Of a stretch of DNA of 64,000 nucleotides, positions 15,893 to 24,468 are shown piece after piece; positions within the stretch are counted from its first letter, which is position 1, and every line of letters begins with the position of its first letter. Source of the DNA: CAVRXT01 sp049644285 (lineage in GTDB: Bacteria; Acidobacteriota; Terriglobia; Acidiferrales; UBA7541); contig JBARRP010000064.1 of the NCBI GenBank assembly GCA_049644285.1, forward strand, positions 1 through 64,000, read 5' to 3'. The translations under genes were made by a program, and so were the position numbers. Below the pieces are notes generated by a model. The model made no database searches. It was not told the origin of the DNA and saw nothing but the letters and a program-made list of their open reading frames with translations.

Positions 15893-16404
15893 GGCCCGCC
15901 CTGATCAGATAATGGGGGGTCGCCTCCTTGCGACCGAGTAGACTTGGTTGACCGTAAGCGCCATGGAGACACCCCAAGATCCACTCTCTGTTTCTTTCGT
16001 TTTCTTCGCTCCACCTCTCGCCTCCAACTCCCAATTCTCTACGACATACACCCCCTTGCAACTCCCCTGTCCCGTGTTACCGTGGCGTGCGGAGGTGCTG
16101 TGTCGTGGTGGCGGTTGCTCGCCGCGAACATGTCAACCCATGACAGAAACCAACGAACATCGCGCAGCGCGTCTCGTCACAGGCTCTCCCTGTCGAACCA
16201 GTCCCAAAACGGGAAGAGACTCCTTCGCTTCACAAGCTCTAATCGCAACGAAGTTCAATTTTCTGGTGGCGGCCTCACCCCTTTATGCCGCAAGCGGCGC
16301 TAGGTTCCGTATTCCGAAGGCCAGCGCTGGCATCTCACTTCCTCCAGCCTCGCGCTTCGAGCATCCAGCTTCGAGAACTGTACTCGATACACCAAGCTAC
16401 ACCA

Positions 16405-16500
16405 AATGACAGTCGCAAAATCGCAACTCACTGAAAACAAGCACGATCGTATTTCGTGCCCGCTACAGGAACGCATGTTTCTGAAGAAGGAGCGCACGCT
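16405..16500 (+). repeat. Diverged direct repeat, copy 1 (pair with 16679-16775)
   Basis: AATGACAGTCGCAAAATCGC and, further right, ACGCATGTTTCTGAAGAAGG recur in order at 16679-16775 (AATGACAGTCGCAAAACCGC and ACGCATGTTTCTGAACAAAG), with a poorly conserved centre. The period is 274 bp. Confidence 0.6.
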
Positions 16501-16678
16501 GAAGGCTGGACGCGCCCGCCTCCGCAGCAGTGCATTCTTGCCCGCATCTCTATTGCATCTCCAACTCCGGGCGGTAAGCCCTTTATGCTGAAGCGCTTCA
16601 ATCTCGGCCATCTCTGCTCCCTCCGCGCTATCTGTGGTGAAGCGCGGCTCATTCTCTACCCGTTCTGCTCGCAACTCG

Positions 16679-16775
16679 AAATGACAGTCGCAAAACCGCA
16701 ACTCGGACAAAACACGACTCAAATGCAATTTCTACCCGCAACAAAAACGCATGTTTCTGAACAAAGAGCGAAGGG
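16679..16775 (+). repeat. Diverged direct repeat, copy 2
   Basis: Second member of the pair described at 16405-16500. It ends about 125 bp before the DUF2252 start. Confidence 0.6.
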
Positions 16776-16901
16776 CCTGTCCCGCGCACGGCGAGGGACG
16801 CGCCAGGCTCTTCGTCCTGAGGTCGCTGCGGTGACCGAAGGACCTCTCTGTTCCTTCAACTTTCGGCTTTCAACTGTGAACTGTCGACCTTCGTCTCGAA
16901 C

Positions 16902-17981
16902 ATGATCAACATTCACCAAGCCACCGAAAGCTTCGAGCGATGGAAGTCCTCACACATCCCCGTCGTAAAGAAGGACCTCGAGATCAAGCACTCCGCGATG
17001 GCGGCGGGCATCTTTCCTTTTTTCCGCGCTACGTTCTATCGCTGGCTTCAGCTTTGGGAAGACGTGTGCCCTGAGGAGGCTCGCGCTCCCAAAGTTCTCG
17101 CGGTCGGTGATCTGCACGTCGAAAACTTCGGCACCTGGAGGGATTTGGAAGGCCGCCTGATCTGGGGCGTCAACGATTTCGATGAAGCGTATCGCATGCC
17201 CTACACCATCGATCTTGTGCGCCTCGCGACCAGCGTGCGTCTCGCCATGGAAGAAGAGCATCTCTCGTTGAAATCTCGAAGCGGCTGCGACTCAATTCTG
17301 GAAGGGTATTGCGAAGCGCTCGAGACGGGCTGTCGGCCCTTCGTGCTCGGCGAAAACAACAAGTGGCTGCGTCGCATTGCTCTGAGCCGGCTGCGCGATC
17401 CGGTTCGCTTCTGGGGAAGAATGGAAGCCCTGCCGGCTTATACCGGCAAGATTCCCGATGACGTTCGCCGGCTCCTCGAAGACGATTTGCCCGAGCCGGA
17501 GCTTCCGTATATCCGCAAGCGGCGCGTTGCAGGACTCGGCAGCCTCGGCCATCTGCGCGTCGTGGCCTTAGCGAAATGGCGTGGAGCCTGGATTGCCCGT
17601 GAAATCAAAGCGCTCGCTCCTTCCGCCTGCGTCTGGGCCGGCGGCGATCGCAAGAACAGCAAAATCCACTACCAGGAAATCATCGGCGCCGCCGCCCGCG
17701 TTCCCGATCCGTTCCTTCGCATCACGGAAGGCTATCTCCTTCGGCGACTCGCGCCAGACTGCTCGCGCATTTTGCTCGCATCGCTTCCAGAAGACCGCGA
17801 CGAAACGCGGCTGGTTCGAGCCATGGGCTTCGAGACCGCCAACATTCACTTCGGCAGCCCCAAATCGTTTCGCGCCGTAATTCGAGATCTGGAAAGGCGT
17901 CCCGATGGCTGGCTTCACCGGGCTGCCAAGAGGATGGCTAAAGCTACGCGTCGCGACTGGAAGCAGTGGTGCGATGGGTAG
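16902..17981 (+). CDS. DUF2252 family protein (kinase-like fold)
   Basis: 359 residues from ATG 16902. DUF2252 proteins have an aminoglycoside-phosphotransferase-like kinase fold with no settled biochemical role. The signature is clear: 'VGDLHVENFG' at about 68-77, where the kinase catalytic loop 'GDxHxxN' lies, and 'NDFDEA' at 91-96 as the metal-binding segment. 'GLGSLGHLRVVAL' and 'AREIKALAPSA' follow. It is shorter than the 400-450 aa of many members. The next gene (CHAD-HD) follows on the same strand and probably belongs to the same transcript, placing it beside polyphosphate-related genes. Confidence 0.88.
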   Translation: MINIHQATESFERWKSSHIPVVKKDLEIKHSAMAAGIFPFFRATFYRWLQLWEDVCPEEARAPKVLAVGDLHVENFGTWRDLEGRLIWGVNDFDEAYRMPYTIDLVRLATSVRLAMEEEHLSLKSRSGCDSILEGYCEALETGCRPFVLGENNKWLRRIALSRLRDPVRFWGRMEALPAYTGKIPDDVRRLLEDDLPEPELPYIRKRRVAGLGSLGHLRVVALAKWRGAWIAREIKALAPSACVWAGGDRKNSKIHYQEIIGAAARVPDPFLRITEGYLLRRLAPDCSRILLASLPEDRDETRLVRAMGFETANIHFGSPKSFRAVIRDLERRPDGWLHRAAKRMAKATRRDWKQWCDG

Positions 17982-18090
17982 CGCTGCTCGCGATCGGGAA
18001 TCCGGCATTCCGGAATCCGGCTTTACGCCGCCACACCCCCGGTGTAGCATGCTGGCTCCTCTGCCGGCTCAGGCGGTCCCTGGCTTTGCT

Positions 18091-19581
18091 ATGGCTTCCG
18101 CAGCGCACGCACCGCAAACCCGCAAACACAAACAAGCCGGACTGGCTCACTGGATGGCGCGAGTGCTGAAGGAATGTCATCGTGTGGCGCAGGATTTCGA
18201 CGCCGACACCGTGCACGACCTCCGCGTGGCCCTGCGCCGCTGCCGCACGATATCCGATGAATTTCAAAATCTGGATCCAGACCCCGCTTGGCGCAAGATG
18301 AAGAAAGCGTCGAAGAAACTTTTCCGAACGCTGGGCGCCTTGCGCGATAACCAGGTGATGCAGGAATGGGTGAAGAAGCTGAGCGGGGAAGACGACGCGT
18401 TGCGTCAGAAGCTCCTCGATTCACTCGCCGCAGAAGAACAGCGAGCAAGGTCGGACGTCGAGCGGGCGCTCGACCATTTCGATCAAAAGGCCTGGCGGAA
18501 GTGGTCGCGCATCCTGCCGGAGCACACCCGCAAAGTGCCCCGCGAAGGACTGGCGTTCCAGCATCTGGCGCTGAAGCGTTGGAACGATGCCCACGAGCTC
18601 CATCGCCGCGCCCTCCGCACCCGGAGTGGAGTAGCCTGGCACCGGCTGCGCATCGGGCTGAAGCAGTTCCGCTACACCGTCGAAAACTTTCTCCCCAAGC
18701 GCTACGACAAGTGGGGCGAAGGACTGAAACGCTTCCAGGATTTGCTGGGAGAAGTCCACGACCTCGATGTTCTTTGGGCGGGCGTGCGCAAGGCGAGTGC
18801 GGGCGGAGACGCCTCGGTCCGGGCTCGCTGGAAAGAGGCGATCGACAACGAGCGCCGCACCCGCCTCGCGGAATACACCTCGCGAACACGCGGTCCGGAT
18901 TCGCTCTGGCTGGTGTGGCGCGCCGGCTTGCCGGAGGGAAAGCGCGTGGAAGCAGCCGCGATCGCCAAGCTCGCTGCGTTTGCTTCTTTTCGTGATCCAG
19001 ACGTAGCTCACTCGCAGCGAGTCCGGGCTCTCGCGCTCGAGCTTTTTTCCGGATTCCAGAAGGCGGGCTTGAACAGCCTGTTCCGGGAAGCGAGAGAGAG
19101 ACGCATTCTCGATTGCGCCGCCCTGTTGCACGACGTTGGCCGCTCGAAAAGAAGTTCAGGCCACCATAAACTTTCCTACCGGATCATTCGCGATCTTCCC
19201 GCGCCCCTCGGGTGGACCGGCGAAGACATGCTCTGGACGGCTTTGGTGGCTCGCTACCATCGCGGCGCCGAGCCGCGCGGCACCCACCAGGGCTTTGGCG
19301 CTCTTTCCCCGGTGGAGCAGCAAAGAATCGCGTGGCTGGCGGCAGTTCTCAGGCTCGCCGATAGCCTCGATGGCGAGCACAACGGAAGGGTGTTGCATGT
19401 GAAGGTCGAAACCACCCGCGAGGCGCTGCTGATCCGCGCTCAGGGTTACAACGAAGAGATGGCTCTCACCGCCGAAGTCGCGGAAAAGAAGCACCTGCTC
19501 GAAACGCTCTGCGGCAAGCCCGTCATTCTTCGCCCCGACGAAATCCAACCCGAAGCCGCCTCTGCTTCGCTCGCGTCCTGA
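18091..19581 (+). CDS. CHAD domain protein with C-terminal HD (Ppx/GppA-type) domain
   Basis: About 496 residues from ATG 18091; ATG 17974, overlapping the previous stop, is an alternative start. The N-terminal half is a CHAD domain: 'DTVHDLRVALRRCRTISDEF', 'LGALRDNQVMQEW' and 'WHRLRIGLKQFRYTVENF', helices lined with conserved His and basic residues that bind polyphosphate in known family members. From about residue 340 comes an HD domain ('VAHSQRVRALALELF', 'CAALLHDVGRSKRSSGHHKLSYRII', 'VARYHRG', 'LRLADSLDGEH') resembling the C-terminus of Ppx/GppA. The fusion suggests a polyphosphate-binding phosphohydrolase or sensor. Its stop abuts the SixA stop on the opposite strand with no gap. Confidence 0.85.
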   Translation: MASAAHAPQTRKHKQAGLAHWMARVLKECHRVAQDFDADTVHDLRVALRRCRTISDEFQNLDPDPAWRKMKKASKKLFRTLGALRDNQVMQEWVKKLSGEDDALRQKLLDSLAAEEQRARSDVERALDHFDQKAWRKWSRILPEHTRKVPREGLAFQHLALKRWNDAHELHRRALRTRSGVAWHRLRIGLKQFRYTVENFLPKRYDKWGEGLKRFQDLLGEVHDLDVLWAGVRKASAGGDASVRARWKEAIDNERRTRLAEYTSRTRGPDSLWLVWRAGLPEGKRVEAAAIAKLAAFASFRDPDVAHSQRVRALALELFSGFQKAGLNSLFREARERRILDCAALLHDVGRSKRSSGHHKLSYRIIRDLPAPLGWTGEDMLWTALVARYHRGAEPRGTHQGFGALSPVEQQRIAWLAAVLRLADSLDGEHNGRVLHVKVETTREALLIRAQGYNEEMALTAEVAEKKHLLETLCGKPVILRPDEIQPEAASASLAS

Positions 19582-20076
19582 CTATGCAAGCCCGCGCATT
19601 ACTTTCGGCGCCAACAGCCAAAGGAGCGTTCCCTTCGACGCGCTGGCCGATTCCAACTCGAAGGAGGCCACGCCTGCCTTCTTCAGCGCCGTAAAGACGT
19701 CGCGCGCGCCCGCCAAACAGGCAATCAACTGATCCATGTGCGGGGCATGGCCGAAGCACATCACTTCTTTTGCCCTCACGTGGGCCAATTCCTTCAAGAA
19801 TTCTGCGGGGTTTGCTCCTGGTTTCAAGTGTTCGCTGTTTCGGATTCTTTCGCGCGGGAATCCGAACACCTCGCAGGCGATTTCGGCGGTTTGCGCCGCG
19901 CGCAGGTAGGGCGAGGTGATCATCACATCCGGTTTTGGGCCGAGCTCGCGAAGACCGAGCATCACCTCGCGCGCCTTCTCGATCCCCTTGCGTGTCAGGG
20001 GACGTTCCGGTTCCGGAGGCGCGTGGGGATCATTGCGGTTCACCGCAATTCCGTGACGCACGATGTAGAGGATCAT
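19582..20076 (-). CDS. sixA: Phosphohistidine phosphatase SixA-like
   Basis: 164 residues. Histidine phosphatase superfamily: 'YIVRHGIAV' with catalytic His8, 'SPYLRAAQTAE' and the second active-site 'CFGHAPHMDQL' with His110. Size and the absence of an extra lid fit the SixA branch, which removes phosphate from phosphohistidine in phosphorelay or PTS proteins. It is the last of four tightly packed minus-strand genes (tmk-like, tmk-like, ppx, sixA), 3 bp after ppx. In that setting a role on small phosphorylated compounds is also possible. Confidence 0.85.
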   Translation of the reverse strand: MILYIVRHGIAVNRNDPHAPPEPERPLTRKGIEKAREVMLGLRELGPKPDVMITSPYLRAAQTAEIACEVFGFPRERIRNSEHLKPGANPAEFLKELAHVRAKEVMCFGHAPHMDQLIACLAGARDVFTALKKAGVASFELESASASKGTLLWLLAPKVMRGLA

Positions 20077-20079
20077 GGA

Positions 20080-21639
20080 CTAAGCAACCTTGCTCCTGGA
20101 TTGAAGTCGTTTGAAAACGGCCTCCAGTTGGAATTCCCGCTCGAACATCGCCGCCTTGCGTACCACGCCGGCCAAGTCGAGGCGTGTTCCATTTTGCGTG
20201 TGGATTCGAAAGAGAGCCGCCGCCTTGTCCACATCGACGTCCGCTCGCAAAACTCCCTGGCGATGATCGGATTCCAGCTTCTCGGCAATGCGGAGGATGG
20301 CAGTGAGCTGGCGGAGCTGCCGGCGTCGAGTGCTATCGAGGGTGGTGTAGGGCTTGTGACCCACTTGCGGCTCCGACTTCGAATTATGGTAACGCACGAG
20401 ACAGGCTACCATGTCACGCCGCCAGCCCCGCAAGCCGGGGATCTCCGCGTTGCGGACCAAGTAGTCGCCATGCCGATGATGCGCCTTGTGGCTGACGAAA
20501 TGACCCACGTCATGCAAGAGCGACCCCAGCTCGAGCACCAAGCGGAGATCGGGCCCCATCCGGTGAATCGGACGCAACTGGTCGAAAAGCGAGAGTGCCA
20601 GTGCGCTCACCTGTTCGGCATGTTTCGAATCATAATCCAGGCGACGCGCGAACCACTTTACGCCCGCGCGCAGAAGCTCGGCACGCTTCTTTTCTTCGTC
20701 CGAAGCCCAAGTTGGGGAATACTGCGCGGCAACCAGCTCGAGCAAGATTCCTTCTCTGACCCCGACCGCGGGCACAACCAGGCTGCGCAGATTCAGCCAT
20801 GCTCCGAGAGTATTGAGCACTAGCGCGGCGATCCCCATGACCTCGGCGCGATCCCGGCGCACGCGAAAGGCGCTCATTCGCCGGGGAACATCGAGTGGAA
20901 GAATTTGCCAGGTGCGGTCCCGCAGCAGCCGAAGGTTGATTGTAGGGATGCCCTTCATGCCCGGGCCGGGGGCGATCGTCGCAAGCGCTTCGGCGTTTCC
21001 TCCGCAGGCTACCGCGACCGCGCCGGACAGGTTTGGGGGCGAAGACAAGGCGCTGCGGAGAAGAGCCAGGACGTGAAGCCGGAGCTTTTCTGCCGCCTCC
21101 TCATCGATTGGTCCGCTCAGCCCGTAGGTTTCCATCAGCCGAACAGTGCCGAGCGGCAGCGCGATGCGCCGCTCGACGATTCCGCCGCGGAGAAAGTTCA
21201 GCTCGAGGCTGCCTCCGCCTAGGTCGAAAATGAGCCGGGGCGAAATCACTCCGCCAAGGGCGCTCTGCACCGCGTTCGTGACCAGCCGCGCTTCGTCTTC
21301 CCCGCTGACTATCTCGAGCTGGATCCCGGACTTCCGGCGAATTCGGTCAATCAAAGCTTGGCGGTTGCGGGCCTCGCGCGCGGCGCTGGTGGCGACGGCC
21401 CGATAGACGGTGACGTGGTAGTGGTCCATGACGCGACGAAAATGGCGAAAGGCCCGCGCAGCGCGCGCGATGGTCTGATTCGAAATCAGGCGACGGGTGA
21501 AGGCCTGGTGGCCCAAACGCACCGCGGCGCGTTCGTTCTCGAGTCCCTCGAGGTGATCGGGCGAAGTGGCGCGGGCAATGACGAGGCGGAGCGCGTTCGA
21601 ACCGGCGTCAATCGCGGCGAGATGGACGGGCGCGGCCAA
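20080..21639 (-). CDS. ppx: Ppx/GppA exopolyphosphatase with C-terminal HD domain
   Basis: 519 residues from TTG 21639, two bases after the upstream stop. The ASKHA-fold core shows phosphate-1 'AIDAGSNALRLVI' (9-21), 'AVATSAAREA', 'IVSGEDEARLV' and 'LIFDLGGGSLEL'. The HD domain is in the C-terminal third ('LELGSLLHDVGHFVSHKAHHRHGDYLVRN'-type pattern, then 'LVRYHNSKSEPQVGHKPY'). The family splits terminal phosphate from inorganic polyphosphate or converts pppGpp to ppGpp; Ppx and GppA cannot be told apart here. Neighbouring CHAD and PPK2 genes favour polyphosphate. Confidence 0.9.
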   Translation of the reverse strand: MAAPVHLAAIDAGSNALRLVIARATSPDHLEGLENERAAVRLGHQAFTRRLISNQTIARAARAFRHFRRVMDHYHVTVYRAVATSAAREARNRQALIDRIRRKSGIQLEIVSGEDEARLVTNAVQSALGGVISPRLIFDLGGGSLELNFLRGGIVERRIALPLGTVRLMETYGLSGPIDEEAAEKLRLHVLALLRSALSSPPNLSGAVAVACGGNAEALATIAPGPGMKGIPTINLRLLRDRTWQILPLDVPRRMSAFRVRRDRAEVMGIAALVLNTLGAWLNLRSLVVPAVGVREGILLELVAAQYSPTWASDEEKKRAELLRAGVKWFARRLDYDSKHAEQVSALALSLFDQLRPIHRMGPDLRLVLELGSLLHDVGHFVSHKAHHRHGDYLVRNAEIPGLRGWRRDMVACLVRYHNSKSEPQVGHKPYTTLDSTRRRQLRQLTAILRIAEKLESDHRQGVLRADVDVDKAAALFRIHTQNGTRLDLAGVVRKAAMFEREFQLEAVFKRLQSRSKVA

Positions 21640-21641
21640 AT

Positions 21642-22457
21642 CTATCGCCAGAGGTGCGCCAGGGCATGCGAAGGTTCATAGTGAGTGACGCGGATTCCCA
21701 GATGCGCCGCAATCTTCTTGCGAAGCTCGCGATTCACCGCGGAGACGCTCCCTTCGCCATCGAGCTCCATGAAGCCGTGACGCCGCGAAAGATACTCGAA
21801 CTCCTTCTTGATGAGCGATTGATATCGTATAAAGGATTGAAAAAGGTCGTTTGAAAGAGACATGTCGCGGCCCGATTCCCAGTAGCTGATGGTGTGGGAT
21901 TTCTTGAACTCGCGGTCGAATGCTACCTCGGGCTTCACATTGAGCCAGAACGTCAAATCCGGCTTCAGAGCCATTTCATAAATTCCGTGCAAATAATCGC
22001 GGCCAATGCCGCGGACGGCCGCCCGGGCGATGAGCGTGTAAATATAACGGTCCGCGAGAACGATGAGCCCGGAACGCAAGGCGGGCAAAATGCGACGCTC
22101 GAGCTGATCGAAAAAATCGGTGCCATACATGAGCGCCAGCGTCAGACGCGTCACCGAATTCTCGGCGAGCAGCGCATCGATGTCGTCGGCCACCAGGAAC
22201 GACCGCCGCAAGCCCATGGTCTGAACGGCGAAGCCTTCGGACTCGAGCCACTCGGTGAGCAGCGCGATTTGAGTGGAGCGGCCCGATCCATCGGTGCCCT
22301 CAAGGACGATGAGAGTGCCGCTGAGCTCTTCGACTTTGACGCCGGGCAGCGGCGTTCCGTAAAAGCGCGATGCAGGCGCGCTCCCCGATTTTGTCTTCCG
22401 CGAAGAATTGCCGTTGGGCGAGAGTGAAAGCGCCGAATTCTTTTCGGATCGTTTCAT
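21642..22457 (-). CDS. Thymidylate kinase-like protein with Arg in the P-loop
   Basis: 271 residues; ATG overlaps the stop of the upstream tmk paralogue (ATGA). The TMK fold is recognisable: 'LIVLEGTDGSGRSTQI' (49-64), 'VLADRYIYTLIARAAVRGI' with the DRY-type motif, and 'PDLTFWLNVKPEVAFDRE'. The usual P-loop GxxxxGK(S/T) reads GTDGSGRST, so the invariant Lys is Arg60 (codon CGC). The protein has about 45 extra N-terminal residues and a longer C-terminus than the ~210 aa of housekeeping TMK. It may use another phosphate donor or be a non-catalytic partner of the paralogue. Housekeeping tmk is probably elsewhere. Confidence 0.8.
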   Translation of the reverse strand: MKRSEKNSALSLSPNGNSSRKTKSGSAPASRFYGTPLPGVKVEELSGTLIVLEGTDGSGRSTQIALLTEWLESEGFAVQTMGLRRSFLVADDIDALLAENSVTRLTLALMYGTDFFDQLERRILPALRSGLIVLADRYIYTLIARAAVRGIGRDYLHGIYEMALKPDLTFWLNVKPEVAFDREFKKSHTISYWESGRDMSLSNDLFQSFIRYQSLIKKEFEYLSRRHGFMELDGEGSVSAVNRELRKKIAAHLGIRVTHYEPSHALAHLWR

Positions 22458-23206
22458 GATTTCTTGGGAGCAAATTGGGTGAGGTTGATGCGCTCGCCGA
22501 CGATTTCGCGCATCTGCTTTTGCAGCCTGTTGACCGGGACCGTGCCGTCCATCAGAACAAAATTGTCGGTCCCGACCATTTGATCATAATAATTCAGAAT
22601 TCTTTCCTGGAAGATTCGGAAGCTTTCGGCGCGGTCAAGCGAAATGCCCAGGTCCATGCCCGCTTCGTAGTATTTCAATTTGGGGCGGCCGGCAACGATG
22701 CGGCTGACGGCCACGTCGAGCGGGGCGCGAAAATAAAAGGTGATGTCCGGAATCGGGGCGAAGCGATACAAGTTGCGAAGCCAGTGCGGCGAGCAGCCAC
22801 GGGCCACATCGCGCGCGAAAGCCGTGTAAACATAGCGGTCGGCCAGGACCAGATAGCCTCCGTGAAGGAGGGGCAAGATCTGCCGCTCGCAGCGGTCGGC
22901 AAAGTCGGCGGCATGAAGCAGGGAAAAGGTTATGGGAGTGAGGAGCCGCCGCTGTTTGCCCCGGCGCGTCGCCGATCTCACGAGCGGCGAGGAATTCCAC
23001 TCGGTGAAGTGGATGCGGTAGCCGCCGATTTCAAGCCACCGCTTCAACAAATAGAGCTGGGTGCTTTTGCCCGAGCCGTCGATTCCCTCGACGACGATGA
23101 GCGCGCCGGGATAGTCGCGCTTGGGAGGGCGAGCTTTTTCAGCGGGCCGCTCGGCGATTTGGACCGTCGTTTCCGACACGGGTTCCGTCTCTTCGGCTGG
23201 TCGCAA
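22454..23206 (-). CDS. Thymidylate kinase-like protein with intact P-loop
   Basis: 250 residues from TTG 23206; the start is weak and a later GTG is possible. It carries a complete P-loop 'VEGIDGSGKSTQ' (40-50), 'LADRYVYTAFARDVARG' and 'PDITFYFRAPLDVAVSRI', typical of TMP kinase and its dNMP-kinase relatives. It has an extra basic N-terminal region and a TMK-like lid with 'KLKYYEAGMDLG'. It begins the operon tmk-tmk-ppx-sixA and diverges from PPK2 at 23333, with 126 bp between. A nucleotide kinase next to a polyphosphate kinase suggests linked nucleoside phosphate metabolism. Confidence 0.82.
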   Translation of the reverse strand: MRPAEETEPVSETTVQIAERPAEKARPPKRDYPGALIVVEGIDGSGKSTQLYLLKRWLEIGGYRIHFTEWNSSPLVRSATRRGKQRRLLTPITFSLLHAADFADRCERQILPLLHGGYLVLADRYVYTAFARDVARGCSPHWLRNLYRFAPIPDITFYFRAPLDVAVSRIVAGRPKLKYYEAGMDLGISLDRAESFRIFQERILNYYDQMVGTDNFVLMDGTVPVNRLQKQMREIVGERINLTQFAPKKS

Positions 23207-23332
23207 TCCCTTATAATACCCCGCGTTTCGAGCCCGGATGTAAATTTTCTGTTACAAGGGATCGGGTTTTTCAACGGAGGCAAGTTATACCAGAAGCGTC
23301 ACTTACGCAACGCCTGAGAGGATGAAACGCCG

Positions 23333-24142
23333 ATGAAATTCCGGGACAAGCTGATGGCGCCACACGGGGAAAAGGTGAAGATCGAGAAGTGCGATCCCGA
23401 AGACGCGCTGGGATTCGAGAAAAATGCCAAGACGAAAAAGGTGCTGGAGAAGAACCTGAAGCGCCTCGGCGAGCTCCAGTATCTGCTCTATGCCGAAAGG
23501 AAGCACGCTCTCCTCGTCGTTTTGCAGGCGATGGATGCGGGCGGCAAGGACGGAACGATCCGCCACGTCATGTCCGGAGTGAGTCCGCTAGGCTGCAAGG
23601 TGACCGCGTTCAAGGCGCCTACCCCGGAAGAATTGAGCCATGATTTTTTGTGGCGGGTTCATAGAGCCGTGCCGGAGAAGGGCGACATCGGCATCTTCAA
23701 CCGCTCTCATTACGAGGACGTCCTCATCGTGAGGGTGCACAAGCTGGCGCCGGAATCGGCCTGGTCCAAACGGTATGACGAAATCAACGCGTTCGAATCC
23801 CTTTTGGCGAACGATCGGGTTACGATCCTGAAGTTTTTCCTTCATATCAGCAAAGACGAACAGAAGAAGCGTTTCGAGGAGCGGATCGCAGATCGCAACA
23901 AGCGTTGGAAGGTTTCGCCGGCGGATTTTCACGAGCGCGAATACTGGGACGATTATATGCGGGCGTACGAAGACGCGCTGACGCGCTGCAACATGAAGGC
24001 AGCGCCGTGGTTCATCATTCCCGCGAACAAAAAATGGTTCCGCAATCTGGCGGTGGCTCAGATCATCGTGGAGACGCTTGAAGATCTCCAAATGAAGTTC
24101 CCCCAGCCGGAAATCGACGTGACGAAAATCAAATGGAAGTGA
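23333..24142 (+). CDS. ppk2: Polyphosphate:nucleotide phosphotransferase, PPK2 family
   Basis: 269 residues from ATG 23333. PPK2 enzymes move phosphate between polyphosphate and nucleoside mono- or diphosphates. The Walker A-type loop 'MDAGGKDGTIRHV' (67-79) and Walker B region 'FNRSHYEDVLIVRV' (122-135) are intact. The lid follows, with 'KRFEERIADRNKRWKVSPAD' and 'WDDYMRAYEDALTRCN'. The closing 'APWFIIPANKKWFRNL' is typical of one-domain PPK2. Whether it phosphorylates AMP, ADP or both cannot be settled by eye. It faces away from the tmk-ppx-sixA operon. Confidence 0.93.
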   Translation: MKFRDKLMAPHGEKVKIEKCDPEDALGFEKNAKTKKVLEKNLKRLGELQYLLYAERKHALLVVLQAMDAGGKDGTIRHVMSGVSPLGCKVTAFKAPTPEELSHDFLWRVHRAVPEKGDIGIFNRSHYEDVLIVRVHKLAPESAWSKRYDEINAFESLLANDRVTILKFFLHISKDEQKKRFEERIADRNKRWKVSPADFHEREYWDDYMRAYEDALTRCNMKAAPWFIIPANKKWFRNLAVAQIIVETLEDLQMKFPQPEIDVTKIKWK

Positions 24143-24199
24143 CGGCCGAGCCAGGAGATCCACTCGCCTGCGGAGAAACGATGGTTGCCTTCTCTGGTA

Positions 24200-24227
24200 G
24201 GTCATGATATTATGACCATGGTCATAA
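24200..24227. promoter_or_regulatory. Operator of the first Phd/PIN toxin-antitoxin module
   Basis: TTATGACCATGGTCATAA (24210-24227) is a perfect 18-bp palindrome directly before the ribosome site. It overlaps a near-perfect palindrome GGTCATGATATTATGACC (24200-24217), giving three GTCAT half-sites. Autoregulation by antitoxin or toxin-antitoxin complex is inferred. Confidence 0.65.
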
Positions 24228-24237
24228 GGAGAGGAGC

Positions 24238-24468
24238 ATGAAGAAAGTGCCTGCCGGAGCCTTCAAAGCGCGCTGCCTGACCATCATGAAAGAGGTGCAG
24301 TCGACCGGGGAACCAGTCGTCGTCACCAAGCGGGGAAAGCCAGTCGTCAAGGTGATGCCGATCGCGGCAGAAACGAATAGCCTCTTCGGATTCATGAAGG
24401 GAAGAGTCACCATCGTTGGGGATATTGAGTCTCCCATTCCTGTCGAGTGGGAGGTCATGAAAAAGTGA
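24238..24468 (+). CDS. Phd/YefM-type antitoxin
   Basis: 76 residues; AAGGAGAGGAGC precedes ATG 24238. Phd-fold features: 'VPAGAFKARCLTIMKEVQSTGEPVVVTKRGKPVVKVMP' gives the beta-alpha-beta DNA-binding part, and the acidic/hydrophobic C-terminus would wrap the toxin. The stop overlaps the toxin start (GTGA). It binds the PIN toxin and represses its own promoter, probably through the palindromes just upstream. Confidence 0.88.
   Translation: MKKVPAGAFKARCLTIMKEVQSTGEPVVVTKRGKPVVKVMPIAAETNSLFGFMKGRVTIVGDIESPIPVEWEVMKK

Larger units (their letters stand above)
14484..16901. other. 2.4 kb gene-poor region with duplicated elements
   Basis: Apart from two small ORFs (14732-14872 and 14910-15056) I see no convincing gene. 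The region holds a ~210-bp element in two copies (15110-15322, 15681-15892), a partial third (15548-15600), and a second pair of diverged repeats (16405-16500, 16679-16775). A short open stretch near 15388 (MIDEASLHRVELHGMEF) is protein-like but unsupported. The remainder is low in coding signal in all frames. It looks like an accumulation site for non-coding or decayed elements. Confidence 0.6.

Noticed and set aside
15110..15900. CRISPR array
   Set aside because: Only three repeat-like words at unequal distances, with conserved flanks; no spacers and no cas genes in the window.
15948..16409. 150-aa plus-strand open frame
   Set aside because: Composition is Ser/Pro/Arg rich without secondary structure pattern, and it crosses repeat-rich DNA.
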